Positions 47,747-58,279 of a stretch of 64,000 nt of DNA are shown here, piece after piece. The notes under the pieces were generated by a model. The model saw nothing but the letters and a program-made list of their open reading frames with translations. It did no database searches and had not been told where the DNA came from. The stretch's first letter is position 1. Every line of letters starts with the position of its first letter. The stretch covers positions 7,850,239-7,914,238 of the forward strand of contig CM028377.1 of assembly GCA_013146195.2 (NCBI GenBank), given 5' to 3'. This stretch comes from Codonopsis lanceolata. Lineage: Eukaryota > Streptophyta > Magnoliopsida > Asterales > Campanulaceae. The position numbers were made by a program, and so were the translations under genes.

Positions 47747-48146
47747 TCAGATTACGTATGTCGTGCGAGTGTGCGATTGCAGTGTGTTCGAAGGTTGTGC
47801 AGATGATTCATGATCTCCAAAGTCAAGCAAACCTGAAACATCATCCTCAATGGTTTTGTGGCCAAGATCCGTTAGATCATCAAACACAATATTTATAGAC
47901 TCCATAATAGTTTTTGTCCTAAGATTAAAGACTTTATAAGCACGACTATTGGTGGAGTAACCCATGAAAACACACTTTTTTTCTTTTTGAATCAAATTTT
48001 GAAAGATGATCTTTATCATTGAGAAGATAGCACACACACCCAAAAACATGAAAATATTTTAATGTAGGCTTCTTTCCTAGTAAAATTTCATAGGGTGTCA
48101 TGGTGCTACCTGGTCTCAAGAAGACCCTATTTCCTATTTAACATGT
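47747..48146 (-). pseudogene. Copia-2 integrase C-terminal part
   Basis: The minus strand reads GSTMTPYEILLGKKPTLKYF (about 48110-48050), then KCVFMGYSTNSRAYKVFNLR and MESINIVFDDL, the conserved end of copia integrase. The stretch 47550-47746, with repeated AGCTACATTC words, is the variable integrase-RT linker with stops. The part to the right of 48146 is on the far side of LINE-2. Confidence 0.85.
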
Positions 48147-48325
48147 TAAACCAAATTCACAACTGTTTATTAAATGTAATTCCCAAGCAATAACACAAGA
48201 CACATACATGAGAAACATATTTGTAATTCTAAGGGAGAATTGTTACTTGCTTTCAGGAAATAGGCCCTTTGATTCGTTGAGGTTTTTCTCTCTAGTTTGG
48301 TCGCCCTAATTAGGGTTCTGCGGCA

Positions 48326-49982
48326 ATGCCACTGGATCACGTACCGGATGCTAACCCTCCACCACCTGGCCCTAACCCTCTACCGTCTGGTCCTACATCG
48401 GGTGTGCATCAACAGTCTGCTCCCTCTTCAACGCCTAGGTCCTATGCTAACGTAACTGGGCAGCCTAAACCGTTTGTAGGATCTTCTGGCCTCGTGTTAC
48501 AGGCGGTTCCTCTTGCCCCTCGTCAGTCGTCTTCTATTGATGGAGAACCAAGCTGCTTGTTCTCTCCTATGGAATTGGATGCTTCTGTTAAGCAATTTTG
48601 CGAATACTATTGTGCTCAAATTTTCGGCCGGTCGTCCTTCAGTTTTTGCCATACAAGAAGACATAGCTCGTTCTTGGAAACTTCATGGCCCCTTCGTAGT
48701 TGGTCTCCTTGACCCGCGACATGTAATGGTTCGTCTTGCCTCGACAGAAGACCTAGTTTTGGCTCTTTCCAAGGAATCACACATGATTCAATCATACATG
48801 TATCGTTCCTTTCGATGGTCCCCGGACTTTGCTTTTCGAAAGGATAGCACTAGGGTTGCGGTTTGGGTTCGGTTGCATCAACTTCCCTTAACCTTTTTCA
48901 ACCCGTCTTTTCTTCAATGTCTTGGCGATTCTCTTGGTAATTTTCTTCGTGCAAATGAGAAAACTCTCGCTCTTTCTCGACCAATGTTTGCTAGAATTTG
49001 TGTGGAGGTTGATGTCTCTAAACCGCTCCTTACAAGAAAGTGGATTGGCACGAGTAAAGATTCAGGATTTTGGCAGCCTTTAGAGTTCGAGGGCAATATA
49101 AATTTTTGTGCTGGTTGTGGTCTTTTGGGACATACAAAGGAGTTTTGCCGAAAGGGGCGTCGTGGGGTCTCGCGGGAGACACCCAAAGTTACTGTGCCAC
49201 AGCAGACTGGGCATATGGGAGCTGCGAAACATGCCTATGAGAATGTTCAACAGACTGATCCCATGGTAGATCTTAATGGGAAAGCTTCTACTGTTCGAGG
49301 TAAGGAGGCTGTTACCACTAATAATCCTAAGCAGTCTGAACCCCAACCAAAACGGTGGATTCCAGTGAAAGTTCCGACAATTATTGATGCCCCTTCGGTG
49401 TCAATGGCCAAGGATGTTCATGGTTACCCTAGGGAGGTGGAACATATTGACTTGGTAGGTTCTTTTTATTTATTAATAAATTCCCGCAGGTGCCGCCCTG
49501 CTTCCCCTAAAAAAAATTCCAATCGGGTGCAAAAAGAAAAGGATTGTAGGCCTTTTTCTCCTCATGTTATGGAGGAATTACACATGCATAATCCTTTTAA
49601 TGCTTTGGCAGATCCTTCTGGTGATGGGGATGATTTGAACAACTTGGAAGAGGCTCACATTGGCTCAGATCTGAATGAAACAACAACTACCAGGAAGGCA
49701 TATGGTAGTCCTATTAGTTTGGGTCCTTTTTGGAATGAGATTTTGCATAAACATCCTAGGCCTCATGGGAAGGCTCATTCAACAGGAGGTGATTATGAAG
49801 ATACATTTTTTGAGCCGGATATTCCTTTTACTGATAATAATATTGGGCAGGTGTCTATTAGAGCATCTTTCTCGAAGTACTGTCGGGATCTTCATAAAAA
49901 GGTAAAAAAGGATAAGTTTCTTAAGGAGAATTTCCGTACCACTAGGGCTGCTTCTAAAGCCCAACAAACTCCCTCTATCTAG
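48326..49982 (+). pseudogene. LINE-2 ORF1: Gag-like protein with DUF4283-like domain and zinc knuckle
   Basis: The N-terminus is MPLDHVPDANPPPPGPNPLP in frame 2. Near 48625 coding shifts to frame 3, which stays open to 49982, so one frameshift splits the gene. The middle (SFRWSPDFAFRKDSTRVAVW, LHQLPLTFFNPSFL) resembles the DUF4283 region of plant LINE ORF1. The CCHC knuckle CAGCGLLGHTKEFC lies near 49109-49150. The Asp/Glu-poor C-terminal tail contains a stretch (49461-49516) that looks like a LINE 3' tail. ORF1 coats LINE RNA. Confidence 0.85.
49461..49516 (+). repeat. LINE 3'-tail-like segment inside LINE-2 ORF1
   Basis: TTCCCGCAGGTGCCGCCCTG with upstream TTTTTATTTATTAATAAA and a downstream run of eight A matches the end of LINE-2 itself (54193-54248) over about 55 bases with few differences. 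It stays in frame with ORF1. Confidence 0.7.
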
Positions 49983-49989
49983 TTGATTT

Positions 49990-51303
49990 ATGTCGATCGT
50001 CATTTGGAATGCTCGAGGAGTTTGCAATAAAGCAACTCGGAATTATCTTAAATTACTTGTTAGGCAACATAACCCCTTTTTATGTGCAGTTTTGGAGCCT
50101 AAATCTAATGGGGACAGATTAGCTAAATTTTGTCGGCGTATTGGTTTTGCCAAAAGTTTGCACGTGAATCCAATTAATACTCATATATGGTTGCTATGGA
50201 ATAATGATGTGTACGTGGATTTACTTGCTCATTCTATTCAGTTCATTATTGTTTCTCTCAAAATGGGTAATAATTTTAAGGCTGTTTCTACCTTTGTTTA
50301 TGCTAAGTGCACTCGTTTGGAGCGCAAGGAACTGTGGGAGGATATTATTTCCTTTTCAAATAGTTGTGCCGTGCCTTGGATGGTTGGGGGGGATTTTAAT
50401 GTGATATCTCAATCATTGGAAAAAATTGGTGGAACGCCTTGTGAGTTTGGCGAGATGGATGATTTTAATAACTGTCTCCTTCAGGCAGGTCTTGAAGATG
50501 CTGGGTATGAAAGAAGCCGTTTTACTTGGTATAACAATCAGGAGGGTACTCACAGGATTTGGAAGAGATTAGATCGGGTTCTTATTAATGGGACTTTCAA
50601 ACTTTCTTTTCCAGCAATCAAAGTTCAACATCTAGCAACGGTTACTTCTGATCACGCCCCTTTATTGGTTTCTATGTCTAGCGTTTTTAAAACAAAAGGG
50701 ACTTTCTATTTTCAAAGAATGTGGTTAGATCATGCAGCTTTCCTTCCCTTTGTTGAGTCCCAATGGAACATTCTGTTGCATGGTTCGGCCATGGATAATC
50801 TTTTCAGGAAATTGCAAAGTCTTCGGGTAGCTTTAAAGGGCTGGAATTGGAATGTCTTTGGGAATGTCCAGCGGAATATTAATACAACTCAGGATGAAAT
50901 TCTTCGGTTGGAGGTCGAGTCTCAGCAGCAAGGTCACTCGATGGTCGAGCAGCAGCTTATTAATGCTAAAGCGTACTTAGTGCAACTTTTGAACTGGAAT
51001 GAGGAGATGGCTGCCGTGAAATCTAGACAGCAATGGCTTCGAGATGGGGAAAGGAACACTGCTTATTTCCAAGCCAGTATTAAGGATAGGGCTCATCGTA
51101 ACCGGGTTCGTTTTCATATGGCAGATGGTTCGATTAGTGATGATCTGACTCAGGTTGGTTTGCATGTAGTGGAATATTTTTCCAAGCTTTTCACTTCTAA
51201 TAATAATACTGTGGATGAGGATTTATTTGTGGGCTTTCCTAGTATGGTTAAGGATACAGATAATGTTTTCCTTCTCTTCCAGCCTTCGGAAATAGAAGTG
51301 TAG
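49990..51303 (+). pseudogene. LINE-2 ORF2 N-terminus: endonuclease and linker
   Basis: It starts MSIVIWNARGVCNKATRNYL seven bases after the ORF1 stop. The AP-endonuclease motifs are NARG, WMVGGDFNVISQ, RFTWYNNQEGTHRIWKRLDR and VTSDHAPLLVSM. The linker has QQWLRDGERNTAYFQ. A TAG at 51301-51303 ends this piece; the RT continues in the same frame from 51304. A single nonsense change is therefore the only break here. Confidence 0.9.
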
Positions 51304-53526
51304 AATGCGGTTAAGGTTATGAACCCGAACAGTGCTCCCGGGTCTGATGGCTTTACGGGTTGGTTTTATCAAGGATGTTGGGACATTATTAAAGTTGATG
51401 TGATAGCGGCGGTTCGGGAATTTTTCACTGGAAGGTCGTTGCATCGAGGGATGACTGCTACCACCTTGATTCTTATCCCGAAGGTAGACAATCCTCAGGG
51501 TTTTGAAGACTTACGTCCCATCAGTTTATGCAATTTTGTTTGCAAAATCATGTCCCGAATTTTGGCTACCCGGCTCTCATCCGTACTCCCCTCTATAATT
51601 TCTCAAGAACAATCGGGTTTCATTCAAGGCCGTAACATTCAGGAAAGTATTTTGTTGGCCCATGAATTAGTCCAAAGGATTGATAAAAAGGTACGTGGGG
51701 GGAATATGGTTGTTAAGATAGACATGTCCAAAGCATACGATCGTTTGGAATGGAATTTCCTTCAACGTGCTCTAGCTGCTCATGGGTTTAATGACTCAGT
51801 TCGGCACCTTGTCACTCTTCTAGTTGGTAACATTTGGTACTCTTTACGTGTTAATGGGGACTCATTTGGTTTCTTCAAATCTTCTCGGGGGGTTCGACAG
51901 GGAGACCCCTTATCTCCGCTGCTTTTCATCTTAGCTCAGGAAGTGCTCTCTTTTAACATCAACAAGGCAATCGAGAATGGTGCTATTCTGAATTATGATC
52001 ATGGAAGTTTTGGGTTGCAAGTTTCCCATCTATTGTATGCAGATGATATGCTCATCTTTTGTAATGCTAGCAAGAGGTCAATTAAGGGGCTGCGACACGT
52101 TCTTAATTTATATGAAAAGAGCTCGGGGCAGTTGATTAATATCACTAAAAGCGGCTTTTATATTTCTCGTAAATGTTCTTCTAGGAAAGCTAGTTTAATC
52201 TCTCAGTGGCTGGGATTTTCGCAACGGTTTTGGCCTATGAAATATTTGGGGCTCCCGCTTTTCAAAGGAAGGGTGAAGCGATTATATTTTGAGGATCTTG
52301 AATCTCGGATTTCTCATCGTATCACTGGATGGAGGGCTCGTTTATTGTCTTTTGGCGCTAAACTCACTCTGATCAAATCCGTTCTCTGTAGTATCCTAGT
52401 TTTTGCGATGGCAGCGCTCCCAATTCCTAAGTTTGTTTTGCTTCGCATTGAACGTATGATGGTTGCTTTCTTATGGAGTGCCAATGGGGAGTCTAGAACT
52501 CAATGGGTTGCCTGGAGTAAAGTATGTCGCCCCTTGTCGGAAGGCGGCTTGGGTATTCAGCCCCTCAATCAGTCTCTCGAAGCCTCACATGCAAAACTTG
52601 CTTGGAGCGCAATCAATGGCAAGAGCCTCTGGGCTAAATTCTGTTTGGGTAGATACGGCGGTGTGCATGGTTCCAACCGAATTGTTTCTGCTCCTTGGGC
52701 GTCCATTTTGGACCAAGTATGGCGTGTTCAACAGTGTAGCCGATGGGTCGTTGGTAAAGGTGACATATCTTTTTGGGATGATAATTGGTGTGGCCATCGT
52801 CTTGAGGGGCCTTCTCCCTTGGATCATAACCTCTCAGTTCGTCATGCTCTTGCTCAGCTGGAGGAGTTTCGGGACCTGATCGAGCCTACTACTATGGATT
52901 GTAATAAACGTGTGTCATGTGATATTAATATCCCGGATCATCTTATCTGCACTCTCACAACTTCGGGGGACTTCCAATCCACGGCTTTTTGGGAGAAATT
53001 TCGGCTTCGTCATCCAGTTATCGAGTGGGCTTCGAAGGTGTGGCAACCTTGGATTCCTTTAAAGGTTAGTTGTTTTATTTGGAAACTGTTCCATAATGGC
53101 CTGCCAGTTGATGTTAACTTGCAATCTCGACATGTCCTCCTAGCTTCCAAATGTACCTGCTGTCTAGATAACCATGCTGTGGAATCTGTCCCCCATTTGT
53201 TCATTTTCTCCGAGATTGCCAGGGCTATTTAGGCTCACTTCAGTTGTCTTATTGGTTTGACTGTTGATGCTCTCTCTATTCATCAGCTTTTCAAATGTTG
53301 GGTGCGGGGTTCTCTTCGACGGCAGCTGGGAGCGTGTCGTTTGGGTATTTTTGTTTTCTCTTGTTGGGAAATATGGAAAGCTAGGTGTGCAGCAATTTTT
53401 GATACCATTCCCATGCATGTTGATAAAATCCGTTTGGCAATTTTGAGGGATATTGATGGTATGTTATCCATATATAACCCTAAATCGGGCAGTGGTTCTT
53501 TGGTGATTTGCTTATGCAGCGGTTGA
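51304..53526 (+). pseudogene. LINE-2 ORF2: reverse transcriptase and post-RT domain
   Basis: It is in frame with the endonuclease. Motifs: NPNSAPGSDGFTGWFYQGCW, DLRPISLCNFVCKIMSRIL, SGFIQGRNIQESILLAHELV, VVKIDMSKAYDRLEW, GVRQGDPLSPLLF and the catalytic SHLLYADDMLIF (YADD). The post-RT region (YLGLPLFKGRVKRLYF, ISFWDDNWCGHRLEG) leads to an in-frame TAG at 53230-53232. The frame then continues (HQLFKCWVRGSLRRQL) to 53526. The enzyme would copy LINE RNA at the nicked target; two nonsense codons and the later frameshift inactivate it. Confidence 0.9.
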
Positions 53527-54074
53527 GTCTCCCCATCAAGAAGGTAGTGGTTTCTAGAGGTCTTTGGCTGAGATGGCATCCTCCGGATCTGGGGATTTTT
53601 AAATTAAACACGGATGGATCATCCAAGAATGGTATTTGCACTGGTGGAGGGGTCATTAGAGATTTCAATGGCGATTTTGTTGGCGCTTTCTCTAATTATT
53701 ATAATCATGGCACGAATACTAAAGTTGAAATCCGGGCTTTGTTGGATGGTCTGAATCATTGCCATTGTTTGGGTCTATCTCGGTTGGTTGTTGAGTCAAA
53801 TTCTTTAGTAGCAGTTGGCTTTTTATCTCACAATCATTGCGCCCCTTGGCAGCATACTTATGATCTTCGGGCTTGCAAGAGACTGATTGCAAATTTTAAT
53901 TTGTCACATGTTTACAGGGAACAGAATAGGGTTGCCGATCAGCTTGCAGATGAGGCGCATCTTCATCAGGGAGATAGGAGTTTTGTCTCCTTCTGTTCTT
54001 TATCGAAAGAGGCCAAGCATCTTATGCATATGGACATGTATGGTTATTATAGTTTTCGTAGTCGGGCTAGATAG
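53508..54074 (+). pseudogene. LINE-2 ORF2 C-terminus: RNase H
   Basis: After a frameshift near 53500-53526 the plant LINE RNase H is open: IFKLNTDGSSKNGICTGGGV, VEIRALLDGLNHC, LVVESNSLVAVGFL and REQNRVADQLADEAH. The catalytic acidic residues D-E-(E) and D are visible; the third position reads E (VVESNS) where D is usual. Confidence 0.85.
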
Positions 54075-54255
54075 TTGTTTTGTCAAGTTTTATTTCTTCT
54101 TTGGTATATCTCCTTGTCTTTCCCTTTCGAGTCCAGACTCCTTTGTCCCCCCTATATCGGGTAAGGCTGGTTGTCCCCCTCAAGTTTGTACTCTCTTTTT
54201 ATTTTAATAAAATTCCCGCAGGTGCTGCCCTGCTTTCCTGAAAAAAAAGAAAAAA
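54075..54255 (+). other. LINE-2 3' UTR and A-tail
   Basis: It contains the family motif GGCTGGTTGTCCCCCTCAAG (54168), AATAAAATT (54208), TGCTGCCCTGC (54224) and an A-rich tail with one G (54241-54255). The same motif precedes the tails of LINE-1 and LINE-3. Confidence 0.85.
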
Positions 54256-54671
54256 GCAGTGTTCAATGCTTCTGCCCAAAATCTTTTTGCCAAATTCTTA
54301 GAGCTCAACATGACTCTAGCCATCTCTTGAAGTGTCCTATTCTTTCTTTCCGCCACTCTATTTTGTTGTGGAGTTTTAGGAGCTGAGAATTCATGGGTTA
54401 TGCCATTTGAGGCACAATAGCTAAAAAAGGAGGAATTTTCATATTCCGTGTCATGATCTGATCTAATTCTAGTAAGCTTTAGATCATACAAGTTCATAAC
54501 ACGGGTGTACCATATTTTAAAAGCCTCAAAAGTTTCAGATTTTTCTCTCAAGAAAACAACCCATGTGTATCTAGAAAAATCATCAACACAGACAAAAGTG
54601 TATTTTTTCTTTCCTAGACTCTCTACTTCAATAGGACCCATGAGATCTGTGTGAATCATCTTGTTGGTCAC
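54256..54671 (-). pseudogene. Copia-2 integrase, N-terminal catalytic part
   Basis: Read leftward: IHTDLMGPIEVESLGKKKYT, FVCVDDFSRYTWVVFLREKS, RIRSDHDTEYENSSF, THEFSAPKTPQQNRVAERKN and RFWAEALNTA, where LINE-2 interrupts. The DDE catalytic residues are visible (TDLMG, the D of SDH, and the E of QNRVAERKNR context). It begins directly at the LTR end with no gag or protease. Confidence 0.9.
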
Positions 54672-54718
54672 AAAATAGGCTCAATCTAGGCTAGAAGGGG
54701 GGGGTTGAATAGCCTAGA
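54664..54718 (-). repeat. LTR-end fragment of Copia-2
   Basis: The minus strand reads CTAGGCTATTCAACC, a run of C, TTCTAGCCTAGATTGAGCC, then TATTTTGTGACCAACA. It matches the Copia-1 LTR end (1872-1931) almost base for base, then passes straight into integrase coding. Copia-3 inserted at its other side. Confidence 0.85.
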
Positions 54719-54720
54719 TA

Positions 54721-56002
54721 TGTTTGTTGATTCTTATGTTAAATTTATATCTGCTCAGTACATTACATTAGTTTTATACTTCAGTGGCTAATCGGGCTGC
54801 GTATCGATTAGCGTGGCATCTGTGTATAGAACTTTGCATTGTATAGTTTTTGTAGGACTTTTTCAGGTTCAGCGGAAGACCTCTCCATATGCTTAAAACG
54901 GAAGACCTGCTCTCAGCTCACAACCGGTAGACCTCGTGTCCACCTAATCTGCTATGACGTGTCCTATCCAGCAAAGATTGACTGGATTAATTCAAACTTA
55001 TCTCAATATGTTATTTGAATTAAATCCAAGACATTCCCTGACATATCAAGCCGCCGAAAGCTACCTTTTCAGCGAAAAGGAAGACTTTTCGTCTGAGCGA
55101 TGAAAGCGAAAAAGCGCATTGCTCCCTACTTTCTGCTACAACTCTCAGATCTGACACCAAAATCGCCCACCTTTTCAAGATCTCAGAAATCATTACCTGC
55201 TCTAGATATCTGTGAAAGACAAAAGTCCTTGACTGACAACCCCATGCATTTAATGCATTGATGAAAAGAGCTGTTGAAGTCTTTGTCTTCTCCAACGGAT
55301 CTTTTGAAGTGCACCTGCTATAAATACTGCCATTGAAGACTGGAACAAACACAACTGTACAGAATCAATCGAACACTTAAAGGATTTATCTGAAACTTCA
55401 TAACTCCAAGTCCTTCAGCTCAGTGCATTCAATAGATCCTCAACAGATCTAGAAGTCTTCGTCAACAACAAGAAGCTGCTCATCAACACTTATTGTTTTA
55501 ATCTTCTTGTTGTTAACTTCCATTAACTATATACGCAGAATTAAATATCCTGTATTTACAGATATTTAATTCCCTAGACAAACACAAGTCAATATTTTGT
55601 ACACGATCCATTAGGGATATTCTTTGTAATTGATCTAAGTGGAAAACATAGTGCACAATTTAAATCCAAGGTTGACTGCCTTGGTGGTGGACGTAGCACT
55701 CATTATAGTGTGAACCATCCCAAAATACTTGTGTTATTTCTTACTGTTTGTCTAATACTTGAACTGCTTAGTTTCATTGTTTATATTATCCATTTACAGC
55801 AGAACTTAAGTAAACTGTAAAAGGTCTACCGGTAGTCCTTATCGGTAGACCTGGAACAACTTTCTTGAAGGTCTTCCGCTACTTGATTCTTTTCTATAGA
55901 TTACAAGTAACTTTCAAGAATTTACTTAAAAGTTTATAAGTGTTTAATAAACTATTCAACCCCCCCCCTTCTAGCTTATTATTGTGCTCATTGGGACCCA
56001 CA
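54721..56002 (+). repeat. 5' LTR of Copia-3 (about 1.3 kb)
   Basis: It starts TGTTTGTTGATTC and ends GGGACCCACA, then the primer site. A C-run and TTCTAGC near 55965 are SIRE-type. CTATAAATACTGCC (55318-55331) is a good TATA box, placing transcription start near 55355. Confidence 0.8.
55320..55327 (+). promoter_or_regulatory. TATA box of Copia-3 LTR
   Basis: TATAAATA in the context CTGCTATAAATACTGCC, about 600 bases into the LTR. This is the usual U3/R position for SIRE-type elements. Confidence 0.55.
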
Positions 56003-56004
56003 AT

Positions 56005-56016
56005 TGGTATCAGAGC
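56005..56016 (+). other. Primer-binding site of Copia-3 (tRNA-iMet)
   Basis: TGGTATCAGAGC lies two bases after the LTR end, the standard plant copia site. Confidence 0.95.
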
Positions 56017-56071
56017 CTTACTCTTTGAAAACTAGTTTTTCCAAGATTAAACTCTTGAGAGATACGATATA

Positions 56072-56803
56072 ATGGCACAAATACACTACATGCTGCCTAC
56101 ATCTAATGCTAACCACGTCCCAATATTGGACGAAGGACATTTTGATGTATGGAAAGATAAAGTAATGAGATTCATGAACTCTATTGACAACAGATTATGG
56201 AAATGTGTCACTGCAGGTCAACATGTACAAATGAAGGCCAATCTTCTAGCCTCCATCGCTGGAAATCCTGCAGAAGTTCCAAAAGAAGAATCGAATGGAC
56301 GAGGATGATAGAAAGTGGTAGAACTTGACAAAGACAAAGCAATCAACATAATCACCGACTCTCTAGACACAAGCACATACCAGCAAGTGATTCGATGTAC
56401 AACTGCAAAAAAGATGTGGGAAGCTCTTGTGGAATACTTGGAAGGAGACCAAGACACAAGAGACAACAGAAAATATACTTACATCCAGCAGTTTGATTCT
56501 TTCAAAAAGGATCCTAAGGAAACCTTGAAACAAGCATATGATCGCTTCAGTGAGGTAATTAATAGTTGCTTTTCTCTAGGTAAAACGTATGACAAAAAGG
56601 AAATGAACATGAGGTTTCTAGGCTCTCTAGGTAGCTTATGGCATGTTAAGACCACGGCTATGAAAGAATCTAAGAACTTAAACGAGATGACTCTTCGTAG
56701 TCTCTACGTTAGTTTAAAGGTTTATGAACTTGAAGTTAATCAAGCTCTAGAGCAAGACAAGCGTATCCTTGCCGACCATGGTTCAAGAAGAAATCATTGT
56801 TGA
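56072..56803 (+). pseudogene. Copia-3 gag, capsid part
   Basis: It starts MAQIHYMLPTSNANHVPILD. The copia Gag signature continues with FDVWKDKVMRFMNSID, then after a stop at 56306-56308 the same frame gives VELDKDKAINIITDSLD, CTTAKKMWEALVEYLEGD, YTYIQQFDSFKKDPKETLK and MRFLGSLGSLWHVKTTAMKE. The local disruption at 56289-56308 coincides with two CG dinucleotides where CTG would keep the usual frame. It would form the particle shell. Confidence 0.85.
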
Positions 56804-56885
56804 AAACAAACCATCCACTTCTTCTGTGAAAATGATTTTTTATCGATGAACAATTTGCTATGTTTGTAAAAGCGTTTTCAAAAAT

Positions 56886-58188
56886 TTGCAAAATATGGAA
56901 GAAAGAACACACACCAACAACCTTTTAGGAAGAATGGTGAAAGCTCATCTAAGGAAGAGCTTGTGTGTTATAAGCGTAGGAAACACGGTCATTTTGCCTC
57001 AAAATGTCCTAAGCCAAAATTTGAAGCATACCGAAAACCTTCGTTTAGAAAATTTCAAAAACAAAAGGGTATGTTGGCTGAAGACATAGAAGACAAGCAG
57101 GTTGCTACATGGTTTGAGACTGATTTAGAAGAGGAGGAAGAGGATTGTGAGCAAGCTAACATATGCTTAATAGCTCATGATTCAGGTCCTACCTATGACT
57201 CTGAAAATGAAGTCAAAGTTTCACCCAGTCCTCTGGACAAAAATGAAACCAAGTGATAGCTTGATGGAGGAAGAACTTCTCAAGGATAATCGGGATATGC
57301 TTAAAGAATTTAATTCCTTTAGAGTAGCCTATGTTAAGCGGCCAAGAAGCTGTGAAACTTACAGCTGAGAAATCTATGATGGCAGCTGAGATTCTAACTC
57401 TCAATAGCTGTCAACAAGAGAGTATCAAACTGAAGGAAGAAAACAAATTCCTTTATGACAAAATTGATTGTCTATCTGAGCACATCAAAGGACTTGACCT
57501 AGAGAAAATTGCCTTGCAAAAGACAATTGACTCCTGGAACAGCTCCAAGGATGCATTCGAAGAAATCCTTTCCAACCAAAAATCTAGTAATGATAAAACT
57601 GGTATAGGATATTCAGATGTGCCACTTCCGACAATCTCTTCAGTCATAGAGAAAGGTGAATCCTCCGAGACTGCTAAAGATATATCTTTCTCTAAACAGA
57701 CATTTGGAAATATAGGGAAACAAGGCCTTGGTTATTCAAGTGTCCCTTACGTTTACCCTAAAGCTCAGAAAGGAAAAGCCAAAATGACTGACTCAAATGA
57801 GAAACCTGAAAAGGTAACGGTAGAGAAAGTGAAGTCTACCGGCAACAACTATGCCAAGGCAAAGTCTGCTGACGGTAGACCTACTAAACCTCTACCGGTA
57901 ACTATCAAGTTTGTCTATGAAACAGGAAAGGCTCCTTTACCTGTTGAAGGTAAACTTAAAGGTATTCTACCGAATCCTTCTGAAAAGGTAATCAATAGAA
58001 AAGCTAAAGCTAAGTCTGTTGGTAACCTACCTAGAATGATTCGAAAGAAACCAATTAAGTCTACCATCAACAAACAAACTGAACCAAGAATGGATGTCAA
58101 GAAAAGGAATAATCATAAGCACTCTTCAGTTGAAGACACTAACGGCTTCTCGTGGACTTTCATTTATGTCATTCTTGCAATTGCCTAG
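56886..58188 (+). pseudogene. Copia-3 gag C-terminus: altered zinc knuckle and coiled coil
   Basis: Around 56960-57010 the knuckle reads CYKRRKHGHFASKC; the second cysteine of CCHC is Arg (CGT for TGT), so zinc binding would be lost. An acidic stretch follows (LEEEEEDCEQ). A third open piece (57331-58188) has heptad-like helices (KLKEENKFLYDKIDCLSEHI) and a Lys/Pro-rich tail. Frames change at about 56830, 56960 and 57300. A long C-terminal coiled coil in Gag is known from SIRE elements. Confidence 0.7.
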
Positions 58189-58279
58189 GCCATCCGGCAC
58201 CGAGAATGCCCGCTAAGGTTCACCCAAGATCCGAGAGACCCAGTTCTCTCAAGGTCAAGCAGGTATATGGTTTAAAAGG

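Larger units (their letters stand above)
48200..54255 (+). mobile_element. LINE-2: near full-length plant L1 retrotransposon
   Basis: Order: leader, ORF1 (48326-49982), ORF2 with endonuclease, RT and RNase H (49990-54074), 3' UTR and A-tail (54241-54255). It inserted into Copia-2 integrase, whose reading frame stops at the tail (54256) and resumes left of about 48146. The 5' edge is not fixed; 48147-48290 may be leader or other filler, and I could not find a target duplication. The 3' UTR shares GGCTGGTTGTCCCCCTCAAG with LINE-1 and LINE-3, so all three are related. Confidence 0.85.
46403..54718 (-). mobile_element. Copia-2: SIRE-like copia element, split by LINE-2 and a Tekay-type LTR
   Basis: Minus-strand order: 54-base end of the 5' LTR (54718-54664), integrase (54671-54256), LINE-2 (about 54255-48200), integrase C-terminus (48146-47747), and RT/RNase H (47549-46403). 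Copia-type order is integrase before RT, as seen. Gag, protease and primer site are missing because the LTR end is fused to integrase. The LTR end matches Copia-1. Confidence 0.8.

Noticed and set aside
48147..48290. Target duplication for LINE-2
   Set aside because: The bases after the A-tail (GCAGTGTTCAATGC) are not repeated near the 5' side. A deletion or filler at the 5' junction is possible, so no duplication is claimed.
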